Assembly (NCBI GenBank): GCA_900538905.1
Contig: UPZS01000012.1
Span: 1 to 47,997, forward strand
Length of the DNA stretch: 47,997 bases
Reading direction: 5' to 3'
Origin: an uncultured Sutterella sp.
GTDB taxonomy: Bacteria; Pseudomonadota; Gammaproteobacteria; Burkholderiales; Burkholderiaceae_F
Positions 16,888 to 24,919 of this stretch are shown piece after piece. The position numbers and the translations under genes were made by a program. The notes beneath the pieces are model-generated. The model was not told where the DNA came from. It searched no databases and saw only the letters and a list, made by a program, of their open reading frames with translations. How positions within the stretch are numbered: position 1 is the first letter of the stretch; each line of letters opens with the position of its first letter.

Positions 16888-17403
16888 TTATGAAGTTTCG
16901 CCGTTTTGCTGATTCTGTGTTTCCTCTTCGGAGTCCGCCGGCCACTCTTGAGGCACGAAGTCACTGATGATCTGACAGATGGCCACGGGGTCGGTCTCGT
17001 TTAGAAGTTTTTCCTTGACGTCGCGATCCTTTAATAACGCGGCGACGGTGGCCAACACCGGCAGGTAGTGTTCTTCGTCGTTGGCGGGAATCAGGATGCC
17101 GAAGAAAAGTCGGGCGCGGCGATTGTCGGGCGTATCGAACACGACGGGGGTCTTGGTGCGCAAGATGGCAACGACGATTTTGTCGAGGTCCTGAACGCGG
17201 CCGTGCGGAATGGCAACGCCGCCTCCGAGAGCCGTACACCCGAGACGCTCACGGGCGTTGAGAGCGTCAAAGGCTTCTCTGTGGGGAATACCGGCATTTT
17301 TCTCAAACAAATGCGCGAGTTCCTCGAACGCACGTTTACGGCTGGGGGCATCCACATTGAGCGCAATGCCGTCGATCGTCAGAAGCGAAGCTACGGGATT
17401 CAT
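16888..17403 (-). CDS. ptsN: Nitrogen-PTS EIIA protein PtsN
   Basis: EIIA-Ntr of the nitrogen phosphotransferase system, a regulator of potassium and nitrogen metabolism and the envelope response. The phosphorylated residue is His67 in LGGGVAIPHGRV. The rest follows the family (KTPVVFDTPDN..RLFFGILIPANDEEHYLPVLA). It has 171 residues with an acidic, glutamine-rich C-terminal tail (EEETQNQQNGETS). The start is the ATG at 17401-17403; the very long upstream open frame belongs to the opposite reading of rpoN. It follows rpoN by 121 bases containing a stem-loop; the ribosome-hibernation gene hpf, usually found between rpoN and ptsN, is absent. Confidence 0.93.
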   Translation of the reverse strand: MNPVASLLTIDGIALNVDAPSRKRAFEELAHLFEKNAGIPHREAFDALNARERLGCTALGGGVAIPHGRVQDLDKIVVAILRTKTPVVFDTPDNRRARLFFGILIPANDEEHYLPVLATVAALLKDRDVKEKLLNETDPVAICQIISDFVPQEWPADSEEETQNQQNGETS

Positions 17404-17416
17404 ACAAAAAACTGCC

Positions 17417-17437
17417 AACAGAAAAAACGCTTCTGTT
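17417..17437 (-). terminator. Weak stem-loop between rpoN and ptsN
   Basis: A seven-base stem AACAGAA/TTCTGTT has a seven-base loop, and a run of six T residues begins five bases later on the minus strand. It could attenuate transcription from rpoN into ptsN. It also lies in the ptsN leader, 14 bases from its start. Confidence 0.3.
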
Positions 17438-17524
17438 TGGCTCGAATTAAAACACTTCGCGCATTGTACCGCCTTGCCCGAAAGAGACTCGATCTGTTTT
17501 TTCAGCGGCGAAGTGTATGGCTTG

Positions 17525-18943
17525 TCAGCTCGTCCGTTTACGCAGGCTTTTCGGAGGAATTTGCTCGATTTCCCTGTATTTGGCAACCGTACGGCGGGCC
17601 AGATGGATGCCGTGAGACGCAAGAATCTCGGCAATGGCCGCGTCCGACAGCGGCTTGGCAGGATTTTCTTTGGATACGGCTTCCACGATGAGCTGTCGGG
17701 CGGCCGCGGCACTGGCTGTCTGGCCGTCGTCGCTTGGCAGAGCACTCGTAAAAAAGTACTTCAGTTCAAACGAGCCCGAAGGACTCTGCAGGTATTTGCC
17801 TGCCGCAGCTCGGCTTACGGTGGATTCAGAAAGGCCGAGCCGAGCGGCGATATCCTTGAGCCCCATGGGTTTGAGCGCTTTGGGACCTTCAGTGAAAAAA
17901 GCTTCCTGTATATCGGCGATTGTCTGAGCGACGGCCGTGATGGTGGAGTAGCGCATTTCGAGTGCGCGCACAAATCCTCTGGCATCGCGAGCACGGGCTT
18001 TCCACTCGGCTAGATCTTCTCCATGCAGTTTGGCTTGCGTCAGAAGGTTGTATGTCTCGTCGTCAAAACGAAGTCGGGATACGACGGCTGGATTGAGAAT
18101 AGCCTTCCAGCGGCCATCGGCTTTCACTAACAGAACTTCGGCGATGACGCAACCGGCTTCGTGTATATCGGCAAAGGCTGAAGCCGGGTGGGGATTGAGT
18201 GACAGAATCAGATCGTGAGCCTGTTCGACATCCTCAACGGCAACGCCAAGAGCCTTGGCCGCGGCTTTGTGGTCGCGCCTAGCGAGAGTCTCTGGCATGT
18301 GCGAGAGTAGTTCGCAGGCAAGCGAGCGTATCGTTTCGGGGACATTCAGACGCGACAGTTGAATGAGCAAGGCATGTGTCGGAGAACTGGCAGCTACACC
18401 TGCCGGATCAAAGCTTTGAACCAATCGTAACGCGCAGCACCACGCATTCTCGTCGTCGCTCACGTTCAGGGCCTGTTTGCCTTCCTGTATGAGTGCTTCA
18501 AAGTCCTCCGACAATAGACCTTCGTCGTCCAAATTGCCGATGATCCATGCACAACGTATTCGTTCTTCATCGGGCAGGTGAAGACATCCCAACTGATGCA
18601 TCAGATAATCACTCAAGGTCTCCTGTGAGCCGATAGTGCCGTAGGGGTCAAACTCTTCGATGTCGGGAGTTGTGCTGCGCCAGGTGAGATAGTTGGGTTC
18701 ACGAAAGTCGTGTGCGACACCGGCTTCCGGTGTCGGTCGATAACCGACATCCTCGGCTTTGGAGGGTACGTCTTCAGATTCGGGTTCTTCGTCCAATTTG
18801 AGGAGAGGATTGGAGAGCAGTTGTACTTCGAGTTCGCGCTGCAACTCCGGTCCAGAGAGCTGCAACAGTTCCACAGACTGCCGCAGTTGCTGCGAGAGCA
18901 CGGTCTTTTGCGTGATCGTTTGCGACAGAGAGGCTCTCGGCAT
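17525..18943 (-). CDS. rpoN: RNA polymerase sigma-54 factor
   Basis: Sigma factor for -24/-12 promoters. Region I is glutamine- and leucine-rich (SQQLRQSVELLQLSGPELQ), an acidic linker follows, then the core-binding region, a helix-turn-helix at 362-385 (LKDIAARLGLSESTVSRA) with the typical QSPSGSFELKYFFTS after it, and the invariant RpoN box ARRTVAKYR at 449-457. 472 residues is normal. I used the ATG at 18943; a GTG at 18952 is possible, and neither has a strong ribosome site. It is 24 bases downstream of lptB, the conserved order in proteobacteria. No sigma-54 promoter was recognised by eye in this window. Confidence 0.96.
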   Translation of the reverse strand: MPRASLSQTITQKTVLSQQLRQSVELLQLSGPELQRELEVQLLSNPLLKLDEEPESEDVPSKAEDVGYRPTPEAGVAHDFREPNYLTWRSTTPDIEEFDPYGTIGSQETLSDYLMHQLGCLHLPDEERIRCAWIIGNLDDEGLLSEDFEALIQEGKQALNVSDDENAWCCALRLVQSFDPAGVAASSPTHALLIQLSRLNVPETIRSLACELLSHMPETLARRDHKAAAKALGVAVEDVEQAHDLILSLNPHPASAFADIHEAGCVIAEVLLVKADGRWKAILNPAVVSRLRFDDETYNLLTQAKLHGEDLAEWKARARDARGFVRALEMRYSTITAVAQTIADIQEAFFTEGPKALKPMGLKDIAARLGLSESTVSRAAAGKYLQSPSGSFELKYFFTSALPSDDGQTASAAAARQLIVEAVSKENPAKPLSDAAIAEILASHGIHLARRTVAKYREIEQIPPKSLRKRTS

Positions 18944-18967
18944 AGCAGGCACCCGGGGTAATGAAGG

Positions 18968-19723
18968 TTACATACGGAAGTTTTCGCCCAAATATATTTT
19001 TCGGACGGATTCGTTGGAAATGATTTCTTCGGGCGAGCCTTGAGCGAGCACTTCGCCTTCGTTGATGATGTAGGCGTGATCGCAAATGCCTAGCGTTTCA
19101 CGTACGTTGTGGTCGGTGATCAGAACGCCGATGCCGCGGTCTTTCAAAAAACGCACGATGCGCTGAATTTCGATCACGGCGATCGGGTCGACGCCGGCAA
19201 ACGGTTCGTCAAGAAGAATGAAGCGAGGGTCAGCCGCCAAGGCTCGGGCGATTTCCGTACGACGTCGCTCGCCGCCCGAAAGCGACAGAGCTGTATTGGT
19301 GCGGATGTGCTGAATCTGAAGTTCATCAAGCAGATTGTTGAGTCGCTTTTCGATTTCAGTGCGAGACAAACGAGCGCCTGTTTTGTCGTACTGCAGTTCC
19401 AGAATGGCGCGGATGTTGTCTTCAACGGTCAGTTTGCGAAAGACGCTTGCTTCCTGCGGAAGGTAGGACACGCCGAGCCGAGCGCGTTTGAAGATCGGCA
19501 GGTGCGTAATCGGCTTGTCGTTTAAGAGAATGTCGCCTCCGTTGGGCGGCACAAGCCCCACGATCATATAAAAGGTCGTGGTTTTGCCGGCACCGTTGGG
19601 GCCAAGAAGGCCCACCACCTCACCGCTTTTGACACTCACGGACACGTCGCGCACCACTTTGCGCGCACCGTAGCGCTTCATGAGGTTTTTGGCCGTGAGC
19701 GTATCAATCTGTTTTTCGGACAA
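18968..19723 (-). CDS. lptB: LPS export ABC transporter ATP-binding protein LptB
   Basis: Cytoplasmic ATPase of the LptB2FGC machine that extracts lipopolysaccharide from the inner membrane. Walker A GPNGAGKT (41-48), signature LSGGERRR (148-155), Walker B FILLDEP (168-174) and switch His205 are intact. 251 residues. The best start is the TTG at 19721-19723 (reads [14 protein letters not shown]), preceded by GAGAG; the next ATG would remove part of the first strand. It is 33 bases downstream of lptA and directly upstream of rpoN. Confidence 0.96.
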   Translation of the reverse strand: MSEKQIDTLTAKNLMKRYGARKVVRDVSVSVKSGEVVGLLGPNGAGKTTTFYMIVGLVPPNGGDILLNDKPITHLPIFKRARLGVSYLPQEASVFRKLTVEDNIRAILELQYDKTGARLSRTEIEKRLNNLLDELQIQHIRTNTALSLSGGERRRTEIARALAADPRFILLDEPFAGVDPIAVIEIQRIVRFLKDRGIGVLITDHNVRETLGICDHAYIINEGEVLAQGSPEEIISNESVRKIYLGENFRM

Positions 19724-19756
19724 AACGGATCTCTCTAGGTTTGTTGTTCGGAGTGC

Positions 19757-20368
19757 TTACTGACTCAATCGAGTCGAGCCTTGCATGGGAGCGGTTGCAC
19801 CGGTACTGGCGGAGGGAGCTGCTTGCTTGCCCTGTTTGCGGGGAGCCAGAACGGTACTCACGCGGTTGCGTTTGCCTTCGACCACGGCGCCTTCCACACG
19901 CGAGCGGGCGGTGCGCAGGTTGTAGACGATCTTTTCACCGGCGCTTGAATCCTTCACGAGGCCGTTTTCACTGCGTGCGAGCTTGGCAAGTTCCGTGAGC
20001 GTGATCACGTCGCTTTGTTCTTCGTAGACGGCCGTAAGGCTGCTTGCGTGCACCCATTCTTCGACACCGGGCGTCTTGACATCACGCCGTTCCTTCATGC
20101 GCACGGGGTTACCCGTGACCGTGATGGTTCGGTAACCCTCGGGTGAAATCGTCACCGTGAGCTTGTCGCCGAGAATTTCGAGTGTGCCTTGGTGCACCTC
20201 GACGCGGCCCGTATAGATTGCTACCTGCTTGACTTCATCGCCTTGAAAGTTGTCGGCGTTGATTTCAATGGGCTTGCTGCGGTCGGCCGTCTCGGCGTTG
20301 ACGGTGCCAAAAGCCGTCAACAAGGCAAGGCCGCAGGCAAGCGGCAGTGCAGTCGTTTTCAAACGCAT
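19757..20368 (-). CDS. lptA: LPS periplasmic transport protein LptA
   Basis: Periplasmic bridge protein that carries LPS between inner and outer membrane. A Sec signal peptide (MRLKTTALPLACGLALLTAFGTVNA) is followed by the OstA/LptA beta-jellyroll with the typical start KPIEINADNFQGDEV and the repeated pattern ...YTGRVEVHQGTLEILGDKLTV. A low-complexity tail rich in Ala, Ser and Pro ends the 203-residue protein. It sits six bases after lptC and before lptB, the conserved Lpt order. Confidence 0.93.
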   Translation of the reverse strand: MRLKTTALPLACGLALLTAFGTVNAETADRSKPIEINADNFQGDEVKQVAIYTGRVEVHQGTLEILGDKLTVTISPEGYRTITVTGNPVRMKERRDVKTPGVEEWVHASSLTAVYEEQSDVITLTELAKLARSENGLVKDSSAGEKIVYNLRTARSRVEGAVVEGKRNRVSTVLAPRKQGKQAAPSASTGATAPMQGSTRLSQ

Positions 20369-20374
20369 CTCGAA

Positions 20375-20962
20375 TTATTCCTTTTCGTTACGCGGGCTAA
20401 AACTTGATTTTACGTTGCTGTGAATGTTCACAGTGCGCTCGACATTGTCAAACGTCATGCCGATGCCGGTTGTGACGTCGGCACCATTGACAAGTTTGAC
20501 GGGAGCGCCGGTTTCAAAAATTTCGGTGTCCGGAAACACAGTGAGTTGTTCGGTTTCAAAGCGCATCGGTGCGTTTTCCCGATCACCCGCACGTGTGACG
20601 ATAACGTTGCCCGTAAAGTGCACCGTTTCGCCCGCATCCGAACTGATGCCCGTGTCGGCGCTTGCTTTTACTTGCGGTTTGTCAACCGAGAGCGTCACCA
20701 AGCGCGGACGAAGGCTCGTCATACGGCCGTCTTCGTAATGTTCGGCGTAGTCGGCGAAGATGCGCCGCTCGGCTGTCCCATCGGCTTTAAATTGCGTGAG
20801 TGCGATATTGGTGCTCGTGAAGTCGGGCGATTCGCGGATAATTTCCGCGCGCAAAGCTTCCGTCTCGGTGTGTATCGAGTAGTAGTAGCTCATGGCGGCA
20901 AGAACAGCCAAAACACTGACGCCTAGACCTGCTGTGATGCGGTCGCGCAGATAGACCTTCAC
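20375..20962 (-). CDS. lptC: LPS export system protein LptC
   Basis: Bitopic inner-membrane protein that passes LPS from LptBFG to LptA. One N-terminal transmembrane helix (about residues 10-28, GLGVSVLAVLAAMSYYY) is followed by a periplasmic LptC/OstA-like domain. The start is probably a GTG at 20960-20962 (reads MKVYLRDRITAG), with GGAG eight bases upstream; its GTGA overlaps the kdsC stop by three bases, indicating coupled translation. 195 residues matches the family. Sequence conservation of LptC is low, so the call leans on topology and position between kdsC and lptA. Confidence 0.9.
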   Translation of the reverse strand: MKVYLRDRITAGLGVSVLAVLAAMSYYYSIHTETEALRAEIIRESPDFTSTNIALTQFKADGTAERRIFADYAEHYEDGRMTSLRPRLVTLSVDKPQVKASADTGISSDAGETVHFTGNVIVTRAGDRENAPMRFETEQLTVFPDTEIFETGAPVKLVNGADVTTGIGMTFDNVERTVNIHSNVKSSFSPRNEKE

Positions 20963-21498
20963 GAAAGGTCTCCTTCGACATAGTTTTTCTGAATCAAACG
21001 GTCCCACTTGCCCTGCGAGCGCAAAATGAATTCAGCCAGGCTGCGTACGGCGCCGTTGCCCCCATTTTGAGGGCTTACCCAGTGAGCCAACGGCAGGATT
21101 TCTTCAGAGGCGTCGGCCGGAACCGTCGCTAATCCCGCGCGCTGCAGGATGGGAATGTCGGGCACGTCGTCGCCCATATAGGCCGTTTGTTCGGCAGTTA
21201 CACCGTGTTCTGTAAGAATTTCTTCCCAGGCGTGTGTTTTGAATCGTTTGCCTTGCTTGACGCACGTGATACCGAGTTCTTTGGCTCGAGAAGCCGTTTG
21301 TGCGGAAATGCGCCCGGTGAGGATGGCAACAGGGATTCCCGCAGCCTGCAGCATTTTGATGCCCAAACCGTCGCGGGTGTAGAAACGCTTGACGAGTTCG
21401 CCGTTTCCGCCCGTCCAAATAGACCCATCGGTGAGCACCCCGTCAACATCCAGTACAACCAGACGAACGGAGGTTGCGCGAGTAAACAAATCTGTCAT
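20959..21498 (-). CDS. kdsC: 3-deoxy-D-manno-octulosonate 8-phosphate phosphatase KdsC
   Basis: HAD-superfamily phosphatase that makes Kdo for the LPS inner core. The nucleophile motif is LDVDGVLTDG (Asp17, Asp19), followed by TRDGLGIKML and the motif LTGR, and motif IV is MGDDVPD (Asp110/111). The small uncapped 179-residue form is typical of tetrameric KdsC. Its ATG shares one base with the kdsD stop (TAATG), and its own stop overlaps lptC, so the Kdo and Lpt genes are translationally coupled. Confidence 0.95.
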   Translation of the reverse strand: MTDLFTRATSVRLVVLDVDGVLTDGSIWTGGNGELVKRFYTRDGLGIKMLQAAGIPVAILTGRISAQTASRAKELGITCVKQGKRFKTHAWEEILTEHGVTAEQTAYMGDDVPDIPILQRAGLATVPADASEEILPLAHWVSPQNGGNGAVRSLAEFILRSQGKWDRLIQKNYVEGDLS

Positions 21499-22484
21499 TA
21501 GATTACCTTCGATGCCATGAGATCGTGGATGTGGAGCGCCCCGACAAGATGCCGCTCGTTGTCGATCACTAGAAGCTGGTTGATCATGCGATCGTCGATG
21601 ATCTTAGCGGCGGAAGCAGCCATGGCTTCCGGTGTGATCGTAGCGGGGGTGCTGGTCATGACTTCATCGATCTTGACGCCGCGGATATCGCCGCGCTGTT
21701 CGATCAGACGACGCAAGTCGCCTTCGGTGAAAATCCCCAGAACCTTATTGTCGTTGTCGACAACGGCCGTCATACCGATGTGCTTTTTGGTGATTTCTCG
21801 CGTGGCTTCCAGGACCGTGGTGCCGGAGCGCACCACGGGAACTTCGTTGCCGGTACGCATGACGTCTTTGACGTGGGTGAGAAGTTTGCGGCCGAGCGCT
21901 CCGCCCGGATGGGAACGAGCGAAGTCTTCCTTCGTAAAGCCCTTGGCGTGCATGCAGGCAACGGCAAGCGCATCACCCATTGCCAACGTGGCCGTTGTGG
22001 AAGATGTGGGTGCTAAGTTGAGCGGACAGGCTTCGAAGGGGACATGCACGTTGAGATTGACGTCGGCGTGACGCGCGAGCGAACTGTCCGGGTTGCCCGT
22101 GATGGAAATAAATTTGGCGCCTTCTCGGTTGATGATCGGAACGATGGTGAGAAGTTCGTTGGAACTGCCCGAATAGGAAATGCCGATGACGACATCGTCA
22201 ACGGTGATCATGCCCAGGTCACCGTGAGCGGCTTCGGCGGCATGCACGAAAAAGGCGGGCGTACCGGTGGAAGCTAACGTTGCGGCAAGTTTGCGGCCGA
22301 TGTGCCCCGATTTTCCCACGCCGCTCACAACAACTCGGCCTTTGCAGTTCAAAAGCATTTCGACGGCTTTTCCGAAATGCTGCGCGTCGAGCGTATCGGC
22401 AAGATCTCTGACGGCTTGCGCTTCGTGCAGGAGCACTTCGCGGCCGAGCGCAATGGCGCCGTCGCAGTTGGCAGTATCGTTCAT
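21498..22484 (-). CDS. kdsD: D-arabinose 5-phosphate isomerase KdsD
   Basis: Converts ribulose 5-phosphate to arabinose 5-phosphate, the first step of Kdo synthesis. An N-terminal SIS domain (about 35-170, with VVVSGVGKSGHIGRKLAATLAS and GISYSGSSNE) is followed by two CBS domains (about 205-328). His residues of the family active site (AAHGDLGM and ARSHPGGALGRKL) are present. 328 residues is standard. It is the first gene of the minus-strand envelope cluster and is divergent from hslR across about 114 bases. Confidence 0.95.
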   Translation of the reverse strand: MNDTANCDGAIALGREVLLHEAQAVRDLADTLDAQHFGKAVEMLLNCKGRVVVSGVGKSGHIGRKLAATLASTGTPAFFVHAAEAAHGDLGMITVDDVVIGISYSGSSNELLTIVPIINREGAKFISITGNPDSSLARHADVNLNVHVPFEACPLNLAPTSSTTATLAMGDALAVACMHAKGFTKEDFARSHPGGALGRKLLTHVKDVMRTGNEVPVVRSGTTVLEATREITKKHIGMTAVVDNDNKVLGIFTEGDLRRLIEQRGDIRGVKIDEVMTSTPATITPEAMAASAAKIIDDRMINQLLVIDNERHLVGALHIHDLMASKVI

Positions 22485-22598
22485 AAAACTGAATCAAAAG
22501 ACCTAAGGAAACACATCATTTTAGCGCGTGAGCCTCTTTTCCCATTGAGCAAAATTGCGGCTAAACTTTTCCGCCGATTTTTTTCTTTTTACTCGCTT

Positions 22599-22997
22599 AT
22601 GACCGAATTGCAATCCGTCCGTATTGACAAGTGGCTTTGGGCCGCCCGATTCTTCAAAACACGTACGCTTGCGCAGGAAGCTGTCGAACTCGGCCGCGTG
22701 CGTCTGGACGGCAACCGCATCAAGTCTTCTCGTGAAGTCAAGCCCGGCGATCGACTGGAAATCACGCGCGGTGAAGAGAAGTTCACGGTCTTCGTGGAAA
22801 AGCTTTCTGTGGTGCGCGGCCCCGCGTCTGTGGCACAAACGCTTTATCGCGAAACGGACGAGTCAAAAATTTTGCGCGAAGAAAACGCCGCGATTCGAAA
22901 GCTTGCCGCCGAACCGGCACTTTCCATCAAAAAGGGGCGCCCCACCAAACGCGACGCCCGACGCATTCGTTATTTCACGCGCGAAGGTTTTGAATAA
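22599..22997 (+). CDS. hslR: S4-domain RNA-binding heat-shock protein Hsp15
   Basis: Hsp15-type protein; in E. coli it binds 50S subunits carrying stalled peptidyl-tRNA and frees them. The S4 fold is clear: VRIDKWLWAARFFKTRTLAQ, then VRLDGNRIKSSREVKPGD. A basic C-terminal region (KKGRPTKRDARRIRYF) follows. It has 132 residues. The start is the ATG at 22599 (MTELQSVRIDKWLW); upstream codons read the other strand of kdsD. A terminator follows directly. It is a single-gene unit between the divergent kdsD and the convergent ychF. Confidence 0.9.
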   Translation: MTELQSVRIDKWLWAARFFKTRTLAQEAVELGRVRLDGNRIKSSREVKPGDRLEITRGEEKFTVFVEKLSVVRGPASVAQTLYRETDESKILREENAAIRKLAAEPALSIKKGRPTKRDARRIRYFTREGFE

Positions 22998-23001
22998 CGA
23001 A

Positions 23002-23038
23002 AAAGAGCCTTCACGAGAAGGTCTCGAAAAGGCTCTTT
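23002..23038. terminator. Bidirectional terminator between hslR and ychF
   Basis: A ten-base stem AAAGAGCCTT/AAGGCTCTTT holds an inner CGAGA/TCTCG stem. The flanking A- and T-runs let it act in both directions between the two convergent genes, with the better T-run on the minus strand. Confidence 0.75.
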
Positions 23039-23062
23039 GCGACATCAGCCGAAGTCTCGCGG

Positions 23063-24157
23063 TCAGACGTTAAAGAGGAAGTTCATCACGTCACCGTCGG
23101 CTACGACATAATCTTTGCCTTCGGCACGCATCTTGCCGGCTTCCTGTGCGCCCTTTTCGCCCTTGTAGGCGATGTAGTCGTCGTAACTGATCGTCTGCGC
23201 GCGAATGAAGCCGCGCTCGAAGTCGGTGTGGATGACGCCGGCGGCCTGCGGTGCCGTATCGCCCTTGTGAATCGTCCAGGCTCGCACTTCCTTGACGCCG
23301 GCCGTGAAGTAGGTTTGCAGACCGAGGAGGTCGTAACCGGCGCGAATTACGCGATTAAGCCCCGGTTCGTGCATGCCCATGTCTTCCAGGAACATGGCTT
23401 TGTCTTCATCATCAAGTTCGGCGATTTCAGCTTCGGTCTTGGCGCAGACAGCTACCACGGGGGCGTGTTCGCCGGCGGCCAGGTCTTTGACGGCGTCAAG
23501 CAGAGGATTGTTTTCAAAGCCGTTTTCGGTGACGTTGGCAACGTACATGACGGGTTTGAGTGTGAGCAGGAAGAGGGGACGGATGATCGCGAGTTCTTCC
23601 TTGGAGAGCTTGGCTGCGCGAGCGGGCTTTCCTTCGTTGAGGAAGGGCAGAACCTTCTCGAGGACCTGCACGAGCTTCAGAGCTTCCTTGTCACCGCCCT
23701 GACGAGCCTGTTTGCTCCAACGGTTGAGCGCCTTTTCAACGGAGGCAAGGTCGGCAAGAGCTAATTCCGTGTTAATGACTTCAATGTCATCCAGAGGAGA
23801 GACTTTGCCTGCGACGTGTACGACGTTTTCGTCTTCAAAACACCGCACGATGTGTGCAATGGCGTCGCACTCACGGATGTTGGCTAGGAACTGGTTACCC
23901 AGGCCTTCGCCCTTGCTGGCGCCTGCGACGAGGCCGGCGATGTCCACGAATTCCACGGTGGCCGGCACGATGCGTTCAGGCGAGACGATGTCGGCGAGCT
24001 TCTGCAGACGAGGATCGGGCACTTCCACAATGCCCACATTGGGCTCGATGGTGCAGAACGGATAGTTTTCCGCTGCAATACCGGCTTTCGTTAACGCGTT
24101 AAAGATGGTGGATTTGCCGACGTTGGGCAAACCGACGATGCCGCATTTCAGTCCCAT
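23063..24157 (-). CDS. ychF: Redox-regulated ATPase YchF (Obg family)
   Basis: Obg-family P-loop protein that prefers ATP, binds ribosomes and is linked to the oxidative stress response. G1 motif GLPNVGKST (9-17), the GTPase-like G2/G3 ([21 protein letters not shown]), a coiled-coil segment, and the C-terminal TGS domain ([13 protein letters not shown]...[17 protein letters not shown]) are in order. 364 residues matches the family. It follows pth, the order seen across proteobacteria. Confidence 0.96.
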   Translation of the reverse strand: MGLKCGIVGLPNVGKSTIFNALTKAGIAAENYPFCTIEPNVGIVEVPDPRLQKLADIVSPERIVPATVEFVDIAGLVAGASKGEGLGNQFLANIRECDAIAHIVRCFEDENVVHVAGKVSPLDDIEVINTELALADLASVEKALNRWSKQARQGGDKEALKLVQVLEKVLPFLNEGKPARAAKLSKEELAIIRPLFLLTLKPVMYVANVTENGFENNPLLDAVKDLAAGEHAPVVAVCAKTEAEIAELDDEDKAMFLEDMGMHEPGLNRVIRAGYDLLGLQTYFTAGVKEVRAWTIHKGDTAPQAAGVIHTDFERGFIRAQTISYDDYIAYKGEKGAQEAGKMRAEGKDYVVADGDVMNFLFNV

Positions 24158-24230
24158 GACGATTAAGTTCCTGTGCGAAAAATTTGAAAGCGATAGATCA
24201 AATAATTATGGCGCAGCAAGCCGGACTTTT

Positions 24231-24887
24231 TCAGGCTTGGGCTGCAGGCTCTTGCTTTTCGGGCGTTTTTTCGGTTTTGGCGGGTTTGGGCGGATGCGCA
24301 AACTTGCCGATGGTGCGCTCGGCGCCTTCGAATTTTCCTAGAGCCAAATTGTCGATAGCCTTGAGAGCGCCCTCGAGACATTTCGAGATACCTACGGACT
24401 GTTCGGTCGTGGCGCGTCCGAGTACCCAGTCGATCACGGCCATGCCCGGGCACAGCTGACGCGGATGACCGATACCGACGCGCAGGCGCCAGAAGTCACC
24501 CGTTGCAAGGCGTTGCGTGATGTCCTTGAGGCCGTTGTGACCGGCGTTGCTGCCGCCGAACTTCAGGCGCATTGTCCCCGGCGCGAGATCGAGTTCGTCG
24601 TGAACTATCAGAATTTCTTCCGGAGAAATTTTGTAGTAGGCGGCCAACGGCTGTACGGCTTGCCCCGATAGGTTCATATATGTGGTGGGTTTAAGCAGCC
24701 ACACGTCGCCGGCGGGCGTCGAAATGCGGGCCGTTTCGCCGAAAAATTTAGCCTGGTGTGAAAAACGCGCGCCTTTGGCCTGAGCCAGACGATCGACGAA
24801 GTCAAAGCCGACGTTGTGGCGGGTGTTGCGGTATTCGTCTCCCGGATTGCCGAGACCGACGATGAGAGCAATGGGCTTTTGAGCCAT
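24231..24887 (-). CDS. pth: Peptidyl-tRNA hydrolase
   Basis: Cleaves peptidyl-tRNA released from ribosomes. Catalytic residues Asn14, His24 and Asp97 lie in GLGNPGDEYRNTRHNVG and LIVHDELD, offset by four from E. coli numbering. The extra C-terminal tail (HPPKPAKTEKTPEKQEPAAQA), rich in Lys, Pro and Glu, makes the protein 218 residues against about 194 in E. coli. The gene sits 32 bases after the helicase and 73 before ychF. Confidence 0.95.
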   Translation of the reverse strand: MAQKPIALIVGLGNPGDEYRNTRHNVGFDFVDRLAQAKGARFSHQAKFFGETARISTPAGDVWLLKPTTYMNLSGQAVQPLAAYYKISPEEILIVHDELDLAPGTMRLKFGGSNAGHNGLKDITQRLATGDFWRLRVGIGHPRQLCPGMAVIDWVLGRATTEQSVGISKCLEGALKAIDNLALGKFEGAERTIGKFAHPPKPAKTEKTPEKQEPAAQA

Positions 24888-24919
24888 GATGCAGTCTTCC
24901 TTTTTGTCCGAACGAAACG

